A DNA stretch of 64,000 nt from Ciona intestinalis (lineage: Eukaryota; Chordata; Ascidiacea; Phlebobranchia; Cionidae): contig NC_020172.2 of assembly GCF_000224145.3 (NCBI RefSeq), positions 5,343,218-5,407,217 of the forward strand, read 5' to 3'. The translations under genes were made by a program, and so were the position numbers. Every line of letters begins with the position of its first letter. Within the stretch, counting starts at the first letter, position 1. Below the pieces are notes generated by a model. It searched no databases, was not told the origin of the DNA, and saw only the letters and a program-made list of their open reading frames with translations. Of this stretch, positions 12,688 through 23,548 are shown one piece after another.

Positions 12688-15600
12688 ATGTCAAGCGCCG
12701 GGGTTTCAATCAATTTAACCCCGGGTTCGGGGCTCGGTGGAGGTGGAGGTGGGAAATCCGAACCGGATGAATACAATTTATGTAAGTGTTACGTCATAGT
12801 CACGTTTGTTGTTGTTATTATGACAGTAATACTCAGTATACCTGTGTAGTAAGTGCGTAAACATGTAGGTTATTTGAAGCTTGTTTACGAGATGATTAAG
12901 TTATTAATAGAAATAAAAGAAAGCAATTTGGATCCCTATCATTTATTCTTTATTCGAAAAAAATACAAAGTACCATACGTGGATACGTGGTAATAACTTG
13001 TAAGCGAGCACAAGGTGTATAAAACAGAACACCCGTGTTATAACGACTACCGTTGTCCCGCCGAGATTTCGGTCAGAGTCCATATAACCTTTTTTTACTG
13101 TAACGTGTTTTCCAAATGAATAATTACGTCACAATCTCGTTACGTCATTGCTGACGTCATATACTTTTAGACCTCGGCTTCATGATACCTATTGGAGCAA
13201 TTCTTGCGCTCTGTATCATCTGTCTCTTCGTGATCAGCTGGCAGCTCATATGTCCGACTTGTTCAAAGAAATTTTGTCCGAAAAGTTTCCTGCAAAATAA
13301 TGACCGGAATACAAGCCGTCCCTCAATTGTAAGTCATTACCGCTATTGTGACGTATTAATGTAAATGTAGGTTGTTGTAATTTATCCTCGTGGGTGGAAC
13401 TTAAGTGACTTATTCATGGTTGCCACTCCCATGCCCACAGTCCAGTTGCTGAAGCTATTGCAGTGTGTGGATAAGCAGACATGACTTTTGGTTAGTTTGG
13501 TCATTTATATCCTCGTGGGTGGGAACTTGAGTGACTTATCCATGGTTGCCACTCCCATGCCCACAGTCGAGTTGCTGAAGCTATTGCAGTGTGTGGATAA
13601 GCAGACATGACTTTTGGTTAGTTTGGTCATTTATATCCTCGTGGGTGGGAACTTGAGTGACTTATCCATGGTTGCCACTCCCATGCCCACAGTCGAGTTG
13701 CTGAAGCTATTGCAGTGTGTGGATAAGTAGACGCAAATCAGTATTACTCTTTTATTCTATAATATCATCTTTTATTACAGGTCCCACCAAGTCACCAAAG
13801 TAACAATACAGTTCAAGGCAGAAGAACATCTGTAACGCTGGTGAGTTAACTGTGTATTGAAAGATTTTGGGGTAACAGTACATCTATGTTATAACTCAAC
13901 AGTGAGCATGAGGTGTATGAATACACTATGTGTGTCTGGTGTATAAGAAGACACCTATGTTATAACTCAACAGTGAGCATGAGGTGTATGAATACACCAT
14001 GTGTGTCTGGTGTATAAGAAGACACCTATGTTATAACTCAACAGTGAGCATGAGGTGTATGAATACACCGTGTGTGTCTGGTGCAAAGTTAGTATAGACC
14101 AAGTTAGGAAACGGATTGTAAAACAAGGAGTCTTGTTATCCATTGTCTCGCGTCTATGACGTCATAGTCGCCACCATTACGGAGCCCACAGCATAGCATT
14201 TTATCATTGCTGTGTGCTGTTTTTCGTTTAAATATTGCGATTTTTTAAAAACCAAGCACTTCTGCGCGTAAAAATGGCTTTCTACTAATGTTATATGTTA
14301 TCACAATAATAAACCTCACAAAAATAATCAACTTTTATTGAACACTCAATCGATTCAAGAGTAAAAAACAGAAAATATCAAGTTTACTAACCAAAAACAT
14401 ATCTAGCTGCAGTTTTGCATGCAAATTGCGGTGATTTTACTTTTTGGCTCACAAATTTAACACGTATACCCGGTAACGAAACTTAAGGTATCTTTGTAAA
14501 ATTTGCCTAATATCGAAGTGACATTGAGGGAAACAATACTGAGTTACTATTTTTGTTCCTTTGCTTGAATTAGTAAGCTACCTTTTTTGCGTTCCGGGTC
14601 TTTATGAAATCGGAAAACGCGAACACCTTATCTGCTAGTACTTAAGCAGTTTGGAGCTGCATGTCCACTAATGTTGGATTATACATGTAGTAAAGAATGG
14701 CTCTGTAGATTCGTAGGTATGATCATATACTATTATGTAAACTAAGCTGATTGCTGCTAATCTTAATCCACAACGTAAAGTACCCTGTTAAACCACACTG
14801 TANNNNNNNNNNNNNNNNNNNNNNNNNNNNNNNNNNNNNNNNNNNNNNNNNNGCTCACAGATTAACACGTATACCCGGTAACGAAACTTAAGGTATCTTT
14901 GTAAAATTTGCCTAATATCGAAGTGACATTGAGGGAAACAATACTGAGTTACTATTTTTGTTCCTTTGCTTGAATTAGTAAGCTACCTTTTTTGCGTTCC
15001 GGGTCTTTATGAAATCGGAAAACGCGAACACCTTATCTGCTAGTACTTAAGCAGTTTGGAGCTGCATGTCCACTAATGTTGGATTATACATGTAGTAAAG
15101 AATGGCTCTGTAGATTCGTAGGTATGATCATATACTATTATGTAAACTAAGCTGATTGCTGCTAATCTTAATCCACAACGTAAAGTACCCTGTTAAACCA
15201 CACTGTACGCCGAAAACCAGTCAAAATACTAATTTACTCCACATTAATTCCTAGATTTAATATTATATAACAAGATTTATATAAGAAATTATATTTTAAA
15301 TGTTAAAACAACCGCTATACGTGTTTTCTAGCTTTGTATTGCTTACAAGAACCAAATAAACACACGCCGACCATGCATTTGTATAGGCGATTCACGCTCT
15401 GTGGGCTCCGTAATGGCGGAAACGAGCGCCGTTTCCTAACTTGGTCTATACTAACTTTGGTCTGGTGTATAAGAAGACACCTATGTTATAACTCAACAGT
15501 GAGCATGAGGTGTATGAATACACCATGTGTGTCTGGTGTATAAGAAGACACCTATGTTATAACTCAACAGTGAGCATGAGGTGTATGAATACACCATGTG

Positions 15601-17585
15601 TGTCTGGTGTATAAAAAGACACCCATGTTATAACTCGACATAAGCATGAGGTGTACAAACCATTTAAATTACCGAAAATCTAGAATCCATATAGGCTTAC
15701 ATTTTTAATACCAACCAGTTATCAAAACAACGTGCGCATGTGTGTGGGCAGCAACCGGTATGTGTGGCGTCCGGTTATATCAGCTTTGCTAAGAGCGCAG
15801 GATGCTGCCAATAATGAATGACAAATATGCTGATATATGCAGTTGTTATAATCAACGACTGTCGACACACAGTTTATAACTCTGTCTATATTTGATTGAA
15901 AACAAGACATGCGCGTGTTATATATTTACTGGTTCTTAATTAACCCGGATAAACATAGATATAACTTAAATGTAGGATAAGGTGCATGAAGCCGCCATGT
16001 TTAGTGTCCAAAACCCGTGTATTAAACCCCTTGTTTTCCACCACGAGGATAAACATGGAAGTATTCTAACTCGCCAGTTAGCATGAGGTGTATAAAGTGA
16101 AGCATAGCCTATATTAGTTGGTCTTCGCGAAGCAACAAACATTGTTTAACCTCCTTAACTTTAGCTACTACTCCTAGGCTTCATTATTACTTTAACCCAT
16201 ACCCTGCTATATATACGGGTACATTAGATTTATTAACCTTCTGCCCCCAATATTCATAATCACTTTAACATTCACCCCAGTTTATAATCATTTCAATCCA
16301 TACCCCACTTTCCATCGCCTCTTAACCCCCACCCCAAAGTTCGTAAACTACTTTAACCCTTCTACCCCCAGGTTCGTCGCTATAGCGACTTCCCGCCAAG
16401 TTACGAAGCTTTAACCGAACAGTCCCCTCCGTCGTATAATTCTGTCGTCATAATCGAAGAGGAGGCGCCACCTGGCGACAGGAGCAGCAGAGCTTCTGGT
16501 ATTCGAACATACGTCTACGATCCTGCGCGAAGAATATCGATTGAGGTTTGTGACGTCATAGAGAGCTTTGTACTCTACAAAGACTTGACGAGACGCTTAA
16601 CTTGTTAGTTAGATGTCAAACTACTTAAGTTTGAAAACAAGTCTTACAGCAAGGGATGTGTTATCTTAAAAGAGTTTAGAAACCCTCGCATGATTTGGTA
16701 CTGCGGGGGAAAATTGGACACTTTTAGCAGATGACTTTCAAATATCCTGACCGTGTTTTAAACAACTAACAACTGACTATGAAAGACCCAACGATACAAT
16801 TTTATAACTCTTTAATTGTGTTTGTATACTACCAAATGGAACGCGTGGAAATAGAATGAAAAGGTGTCCCATCTTTCTTCACCTTAAAAACCAAAGCCAA
16901 AAATCCTAACCATACACCGGTTCTTAAACCCTAGATCCCCAACTCTGGTATACGCGTTATGTATTATAATCCATGTATTTAAGCGGGGTCTTTCTGTGCA
17001 TTTTTATATGTAAATATTTGTACACGTTAAGCCCCTTTGGTGCACGTTTTATGCACGTAGTCTGTATTCCGTGCATTTGCTACGTGATTTGTGCACGTGT
17101 TGTACATCCATTATACCCCTATGCATATCCGTTCTTCTATTCTTAGCATTCATAGATATTCTTTCTATTGTAGGGGAGATGGGACACCTCTTTATTCTTT
17201 TTTTCGTCGCATTCAGTAGTCATAAAAAAACGTTCAAAGAATTATATAACTGTATTCTCACGACTTCCATAGACCGTTGTTAATTGTTTAAAACACGATT
17301 AGGTTATTTGCATATTAGTCGCTAAAGATGTCCCGTCTTCCCCCACACTACTATATATTGTGCTGTAGTTATTATAGCTTAATGACGTCACTTTACATTT
17401 GTATACAAAACTAAATATAACGTCATCACCAGGTTCATGACGAAGACACGATACGAGTGGTTGAAGAATTGTTGTCAAGGCGACGTACGTCATCGTTACG
17501 TAGCACCAACGAACCACCCGGATATAATCACGTCATTAGACTTCCGGATAAATACCCCAACGTAATTCCTGTCAGTGACGTATGA
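12688..17585 (+). CDS. Small single-pass membrane protein with three PPxY motifs, function unknown
   Basis: Five exons join in frame to 212 residues: 12688-12781, 13171-13328, 13781-13840, 16372-16545, 17433-17585 (TGA 17583). I do not recognise the family. The N-terminus (1-32) is short and Gly-rich (GLGGGGGGKSEPDEY) with no signal peptide. One hydrophobic helix spans about 35-57 (FMIPIGAILALCIICLFVIS). A juxtamembrane cysteine cluster follows (CPTCSKKFCPKS, 59-69), then a polar tail with PPSY at 112-115, PPSY at 123-126 and PPGY at 190-193, and an Arg/Ser patch (SRRRTSSLRS, 177-186). PPxY motifs bind WW domains, most often of NEDD4-family ubiquitin ligases or YAP-type proteins. By analogy with NDFIP/WBP1-type proteins it could be a membrane adaptor recruiting such a ligase. 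That is inference. All phases agree, and an acceptor at 12635 lies 52 bases before the ATG. Confidence 0.75.
12955..13062 (-). repeat. Single satellite A unit in intron 1 of the PPxY gene
   Basis: TACGTGGTAATAACTTGTAA, GCGAGCACAAGGTGTATAAA, ACAGAACACCCGTGTTATAA and CGACTACCGTTGTCCCGCC follow the satellite A consensus. Confidence 0.65.
13370..13735. repeat. Minisatellite family F, three ~117-bp units
   Basis: The unit contains GTGACTTATCCATGGTTGCC, ACTCCCATGCCCACAGTCGA and GCAGTGTGTGGATAAGCAGA. Units 2 and 3 are nearly identical. The same family recurs at 19545-19915. It lies in intron 2 of the PPxY gene. Confidence 0.9.
13870..15660. repeat. Minisatellite family B array split by a hAT element
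   Basis: Three ~70-bp units (CCTATGTTATAACTCAACAG, TGAGCATGAGGTGTATGAAT, ACACCATGTGTGTCTGGTGT) end at 14083 and resume at 15460 for about three more. Other arrays of the family are at 18040, 49440, 56640 and 62030. Confidence 0.9.
14084..15459. mobile_element. Non-autonomous hAT-type element with 31-bp TIRs inserted in minisatellite B
   Basis: The left end starts CAAAGTTAGTATAGACCAAG and the right end is its exact inverse (CTTGGTCTATACTAACTTTG). The match runs 31 bp, and subterminal CCATTACGGAGCCCACAG is shared in inverted orientation. An exact 8-bp duplication GTCTGGTG lies at 14076-14083 and 15460-15467. The CAAAG terminus and 8-bp duplication fit hAT. No transposase is visible. The apparent length is inflated, because 14447-14802 and 14853-15207 are near-identical around a 50-N gap, probably an assembly duplication. 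Confidence 0.88.
16701..16886. mobile_element. Family E MITE (reversed, diverged) in PPxY gene intron 4
   Basis: It runs from GGGGGAAAATTGGACAC to AAGGTGTCCCATCTTTCTTC, with a reversed, diverged family E interior (CAACTGACTATGAAAG). Confidence 0.65.
17168..17355. mobile_element. Family E MITE in PPxY gene intron 4
   Basis: It runs from TGTAGGGGAGATGGGACACC to GATGTCCCGTCTTCCCCCAC, with the interior CCATAGACCGTTGTTAATTG. Confidence 0.75.
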
Positions 17586-19990
17586 AAGAGGTTGTGACGT
17601 CATATGCGCTTCGGGACGGGAGATCTCTGATTGAACTGAACATCGTGAAGAAACGGGAAAGTGTTGCTGGACTGCGAACTGCCCAGCTATGCACCATATA
17701 AAACTGTTTTATAGGCAACACTGCAAAAACATTAGTTACTGGCCCCAGGCCCAGAAAACAAATTTTCTGTGTTAACCAATTTATAGAGTTATGTGTCTTT
17801 ATAGCGCTTCTGTGTGACTTAGCCAAAGTGTATATAGCATTTCTGGTTAACTTCTTAATAGAGAAAGCTGTAAAATATTGTAAGATTAAGCATTGCGGAG
17901 ATATGGGTATAGGTTTCCTAAGAATATTCGTTTGACTATACTGCAATTTGTTTTATGCATTCATTTGTTTGTTTGTACGGTTAATTTATTTTTAACATAG
18001 GTTTGTTGGAGGTTTGGGTAATTATTTATTAAAGACACCGATGTTATAACTCGACAGTGAGCATGAGGTGTATGAATACACCATGTGTGTCTGGTGTATA
18101 AGAAGACCCCTGTTTTAGAACTCTACAGTAAGAGGGGGGTCATGAGGTCTACGGCGAGCAAACAACACGATATTACAAACTCAGTACGTCGAATAGGCTA
18201 AAGGTTATAAGCGTCATAACCAGGACATGCTACACAAAATACGTTTACTACTGTGACCAGTTATAACATCGGAATGTGTAAACGGAAGTCAGACATCACG
18301 CCGAACTCACTCAACCGTCAAGTTACCATGGTAACTCGGCGCTACGTCATATTTTATATGGGTGTGCCGCGCGTTTCGTGTTTGCGGTCAATATAAAATG
18401 GCGGCGTCTCTCGCTTTACTACACCCAAGGGTGGCGTAAAGCGATACGGATCCGACAGATGCGTCTACAACTGTCAACAGGTGAAAAGTACCAGATAAAA
18501 TGTGCTAGAATGGACACCTGTTTTATATATTTAATAATATAGACAAATGCGATGCAATTGAGGGAAAACGGTAGTTCAAATTTTCGAATTTGCAAAACTA
18601 GAATCCGACAATCAAGTTGATTGTTTCAGGCATTGTTATAGACAATCAACATTCCTGAATTCTTTATAGTGTCATAACATGTATTGTTTAGTCATCATTA
18701 GTTCATTGTACTATCATAATATATATTATTACGTATTTCCTATTGTGGATATTGTTACGTCACAATGCAAAGCGACCTTTTCAGAAACGAATGCGCTGGT
18801 GTGTTTGTTCTTAGTAACATTCGAACAATTGGTGCGTCGTAGTGTTTTGGTACACCAGAGATGTTGTATCTAGTGTTGTGGGCGTTCGTTGTGTACTTTT
18901 GTGTCAGTTTATGTTGCGATTGAATTCAAAGCATTTATCGACGTATTTTGTTCAGATTGCCTGTATTTATAATGTTGTTACCGCGTTAGAATATAAACCA
19001 ATATATACGATAACTTTGCAGGGCGGACATAATAAATGTTTTTATTGCAAAAGTTAGGATAATATATATAGGCGTGTTGGATCTTTGATGTTGCTAGTTT
19101 ACAGAGCGTGTTAAAGCACCTGCTATTTGCATAAATTAAAACTTATATTTAGTGTAAACTTGCATTTATATGCAATCTAACTGTGGGTATATCTATGTCT
19201 GTTTTAATAATATGGAGCATAATATATAAATAGATAAAAGTAGTTTTGTTTCTTTCTCTGGCCTTTATTCAAAAATGCCTAGAAATTATTTTTTTGAAAG
19301 GTATTTAATTGTAATACTTAATGAATTTACAGTAAGCCTACACATTTTTGCTGTGTGTTAGTCATATACTATAGCCTATCATATGTAGCTAGGTCGTAAA
19401 ATGTCTGTTATTAAATTGCCACGTCTTTCATTCTCTACATATTTATAAATTAATGTGGCAATTATAAGATTAACCTTTTTGCCCACTCTTGGTTTTTTAT
19501 CTGTTGTGAGCATTTTTGTGGCTTATTTGCATAAATGGTTTTCTTTTGATTGGTTTGGTCATTTATATCCTTGTGGGTGGGAACTTGAGTGACTTATCCA
19601 TGGTTGCCACTCCCATGCCCACAGTCAGGTTGCTGAAGCTATTGCAGTGTGTGGATAAGCAGACATGACTTTTGGTTGGTTTGTTCATTTATATCCTCAT
19701 GGGTAGTAACTTAAGTGACTTATCTATGGTTGCCACTCCCATGCCCACAGTTGAGCTATTGCAGTGTGTGGATAAGCAGACATGACTTTTGGTTAGTTTG
19801 GTCATTTATATCCTCATGGGTAGTAACTTAAGTGACTTATCTATGGTTGCCACTTCCATGCCCACAGTCAGGTTGCTGAAGCTATTGCAGTGTGTGGATA
19901 AGCAGACATGATGACTTAATTATGCTCGTGGGTGGAAAACTATATCCTTGACAAACGTATCAGTGTTGCACATTTGTATTTATTTTCACA
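17586..19990. other. 3' flank of the PPxY gene and probable promoter/5'UTR region of the TRIC gene
   Basis: No coding exon is recognised. It holds a degraded family B unit (18030-18130) and a minisatellite F array (19545-19915). A G+C-richer patch at 18300-18480 contains AAAATGGCGGCG (YY1-like, 18395-18406) and a possible donor after CAACTGTCAACAG (about 18480). That patch is a plausible transcription start and non-coding first exon for the gene at 20045. Confidence 0.4.
19545..19915. repeat. Minisatellite family F, three units
   Basis: Three units of about 120 bp share GACTTATCTATGGTTGCCAC, CCATGCCCACAGTCAGGTTG and AGTGTGTGGATAAGCAGACA. They match the array at 13370-13735. The middle unit has an internal deletion. 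Confidence 0.9.
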
Positions 19991-20044
19991 GGTGTAAATA
20001 TTAAGATCTATATCTGAATTTGTATCTCGCAACACTGCCTTAGC

Positions 20045-23000
20045 ATGGATGTAATTGAAAAGGTTAGAACAATTATCAATGTATTGTTTAAAATTTGTAT
20101 TTTAAAGTTTTGATTCCTTTTAATATATAGTGGGGTGGGGGAAATATAGGACATCATGTTCCCGTCCCATTTTTACTAAACAAAAAACATTCAGAGAATT
20201 ATAAAACCGCATCCTCACGACTCCCATAGACTGTTGTTAATTGTTTAAAACACAAACAAGACATTTGGATATTTTGTGCTAAAGGTGTCCCATCTTCTCA
20301 TTCCCAACTATATATATATAAACTGTTGGTATAAGACTCTATACACTTGTTTTCAGAAATAGCTGTTCAGGCATTTATGAGCGTATATAGTCTATTTTGT
20401 TTAATTTTGTTCTTGTTCCGTTTCTGACAAAATTAAGTTAAATTGTCATTTATCGCTGCAATGCAAAATTTACTTTTCGTCCTATATGTATGTATATGTA
20501 TATATATATACCTTATTATCTTTATTAACTTTATAAATCTTTATATTTTTCTCAGTTCTCAGGAAGATTTTGTAAAGAGCTCTTGCCTGCTGCCAAGTGG
20601 TATCTTGAGCTTGCGTATGTTATTTCTATGGTTTCACTCGCTGTAAAGTCAGCAGGTGATAATACAAATTTCATAACTTAAGCTACCTGAATTATATTAA
20701 ATCTTTATGTAAACTTGTATCATAAATGGCTGTTATTTATCTTATCTACTTAATCATTGCAGTTACAGGTAACTAGAAAACTAGTTGGATAGTGACGAGA
20801 GACCAAAACAATAAAATGGTTAATGAAAAAGCATAGATATATATATATATATATGTATATACGCTTATATAGTGTATTTAATTTGACATAATTTACATTT
20901 TCTTGTTTTTAACTTCCAGATAAAGCCTGGCACAAGAAGAACCTTTTCTACTCCTATTTGAAAGCAGTTCTGTTTGTCAGGGGGGCGGATATCATCTTAG
21001 CTATCTGTAATGGGGATTCCCCAATGCAGCATATCGCCTGCAATTGCACTCTGTTAACAACAGCTGTTATTTGGTAACAATGAACATTTATGCTTAAATA
21101 AAATAGTACCTCTGACCCGTCTACTTATAAAACCTTACCCATATAGAATAGATATTATTGGGGTACTGGACTCTGGCCTAAATCTCAGTAACCCAAACAT
21201 GCCTAATCGTGGGATCTCACCCCTATAGAATAAAATGTAAAAACATAAATAAAAATAATGAACTGAAATATGTACAAGTCTGTCATATAAGTATATATCT
21301 GCCATACTTTACAGTCCCATTTGCAATTATCCGTAATATATATAAACAAGACTTTTTTTGTTTATTATCACAATGGCCATTATTTTTACTTATGACATCA
21401 CAGGTGGTTGATTCTGTTTGTTCCCTTTGATATTTTCAACAAGATCTTGAACATTGAGGTTGGGGACGTTAAGCCATTGCTTCTTATACTGGAGCTGATG
21501 ACAGCATTGAGAAATGTGGTGGCAGTTGATGCAGGTGTTGGACTATTAATACATCTTGATATGTTAATGATTTCACTTGTATTTTATTGCGGCCACTGCA
21601 GTATTTTATGTGCAAGGCCAATTTACAACTTCGGGTTGACTAGTTGACTTACTTTTTGTTATTTTTTAGTGTTAGATTAGTGGTTGGGTATCTTGATATG
21701 TTAATGTTATTCCATAAAGAGTTTCTCTTATTGTAGATGCACGAGTATAAATGGCAGAGCCAATACGGTCATTATAACACAGGTGTTCTGTTTCATACAC
21801 CTCGTGCCTGCTTGCGAGTTACCACGTATGTAACTTCTTTATCCTCTAGTGTTGGGACAACGGCAGTCGTTATAACCCGGGTGTTCTGTTTCATACACAT
21901 CTTGCCCGTTTACGAGTTACCACATGTAGATAAACTGTTAAGAACCAGTGTAATATAATATTTAGTATTCATACACACATAATATCTAACTAACTTCATT
22001 CCATCTCCAGCTATCACAGCCTCACTGAAGAATTACCCCGGCTCCTATGTAGCGATCCTGGCTGGTACATTAGCCGGCAATGGTGGGCTTGTGGTGGCCA
22101 GTGTGTTTGGTGACTTCAGCAAACAGATCAGCTCCCCTGAGTGAGTTATTAGACGAATATGGTCTTTATACGTGTATACGTCACACACGCGCTATGTCAC
22201 ACACGGCATTGTTCGCCCGTGAATGCCACGTGTGGTGATGCAACCACAAACCCCTACAGTCGTGCGTTTAATGCTTGTAGCGTACTGTTATTTCGTTTAT
22301 TGTGTCTTTCCTTAACTAATTCATTCGGCAGAATTGCTCCAATCATTCATTAAGTTCGTTATAAATAAATCGAGCTTTGAAATAGGTTGTACCTTATCGT
22401 CTAGTTATATGTTATTGTCACTTTTTATATATGCTTACTAAGACTTGAAATAACCAACATACAAAGTTGTTTACTTGATGATTCACAAGCATTTAAATAT
22501 GGCATGCATTTATGTTGTACAATAACAGAACACCATGTTATAATTTAACCGTCACTTTAATATATGCACTAGTTTTACATGATCACACATATGCATAGGC
22601 GCCAAACCTGGGGTGGCAGGGTAGGCAGGCCAACCACATAATTTTCTGCATTAAATTAATCAATACACGATACAACCAATAAGCTCATATGCAAGATAAA
22701 AAAATTGTTGTTGTTTTGCAAATACCAAGATTATATGGGGTCATTACTCATTAGTAAACCAAAGTATTTTGTAGCATTAGTTGTGACATCTTTATATTAT
22801 TTATGTTAATTTCCCAAACAGAACAACAAGATTTGCTTATTATATAAGTGCGAAAACTTCCTTTCTTATTATAGCAAACAAAATTATGATTTTTTTTATA
22901 TTTTATAACAAATTTTCCCATTTTAACAATCCTGGCAACATTTTAATAATATGTATGTTAATTTCCACAACAGGACAACAAGATTTGCTTTCCTTGCTGC

Positions 23001-23548
23001 TTGTTCTATTGGTTTGACAAAGATTCTCTGCCCCAAAGTTGTTTCAGCTTGTGTTATGATGGCTGGCTGCTCTTGCTTCATTCTATGTCTTAAGGTGAAA
23101 ATACTATAATCAATTTTGTGTTAGTGTATCTGACATTAGGTAATTTTCATTTGGTAAACACTTGGTGGATCTGACATATTTTTCTTACGTATATGTTACG
23201 TTTTTGTCATAGTATATCTAACATTTTATTTTGACGTATATGAAACAGACATTCTATATGGGTGAGATTTTGTGGTGAAGCAGTCCAAAGGTCTTTGGAT
23301 TAGGCCACATTTTTGTTTATACCTCTTTTGTAGAATAGAATATGCAAAAAAATAACCTGCTGTGGAATAGTGTTGTTATAATTTAAGTAAAAATAATAAA
23401 ATTTATTTATTGTTTTTGATTTTAAAAATTTTACTCTTTCCAGTTTCTTCAGTTTTTTGACCACCAAGTTGAGATCTTTGATCCTATCTATGAGATCATA
23501 AAGAAGATTGTTGTGACATGTGACTGGGTGAAGGACAAATATGATTAA
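20045..23548 (+). CDS. TRIC/TMEM38-type trimeric intracellular cation channel
   Basis: Seven exons join in frame to 252 residues: 20045-20062, 20556-20655, 20920-21073, 21404-21534, 22011-22140, 22974-23094, 23444-23548. Several hydrophobic helices match TRIC order: WYLELAYVISMVSLAVKSA, the WLILFVPFDIFNKIL helix (vertebrate CPxDLV region), AILAGTLAGNGGLVVASVF (conserved GxGG helix), FAFLAACSIGLTKIL and VVSACVMMAGCSCFILCL. TRIC channels sit in the ER/SR membrane and carry counter-ion K+ during Ca2+ release. The usual KEV motif, whose lysine binds a phosphoinositide, aligns with MTA in LELMTALRNVVAVDAG, so regulation may differ. The length is a little short of vertebrate TMEM38A/B (about 290-300), mostly for lack of the charged tail. 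Whether A or B is closer was not resolved. An acceptor at 19991 lies 53 bases before the ATG. Confidence 0.85.
20127..20310. mobile_element. Family E MITE in TRIC intron 1
   Basis: It runs from AGTGGGGTGGGGGAAATATA to AAAGGTGTCCCATCTTCTCA, with TATATA on both sides and the interior CCATAGACTGTTGTTAATTG. Confidence 0.8.
21755..21930 (+). repeat. Satellite A, nearly two units, in TRIC intron 4
   Basis: CGGTCATTATAACACAGGTG, TTCTGTTTCATACACCTCGT, TGCGAGTTACCACGTATGTA, then a second, more diverged unit ending in CGAGTTACCACATG. Confidence 0.7.
22793..22835 (+). repeat. Decoy copy of the exon 6 splice acceptor in TRIC intron 5
   Basis: ATGTTAATTTCCCAAACAGA then ACAACAAGATTTGCT repeats, with two changes, the true acceptor and first codons at 22955-22990. 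The copy then diverges into non-coding sequence (TATTATATAAG). Confidence 0.7.

Noticed and set aside
17572..17946. 124-codon minus-strand open frame at the end of the PPxY gene
   Set aside because: It overlaps the PPxY last exon and its 3' flank, shows no recognisable domain and has no splice support.
18397..18441. Short frame starting ATGGCGGCGTCTCTC
   Set aside because: It stops after 14 codons and does not join the TRIC gene in frame. More likely it is a promoter motif or leader.
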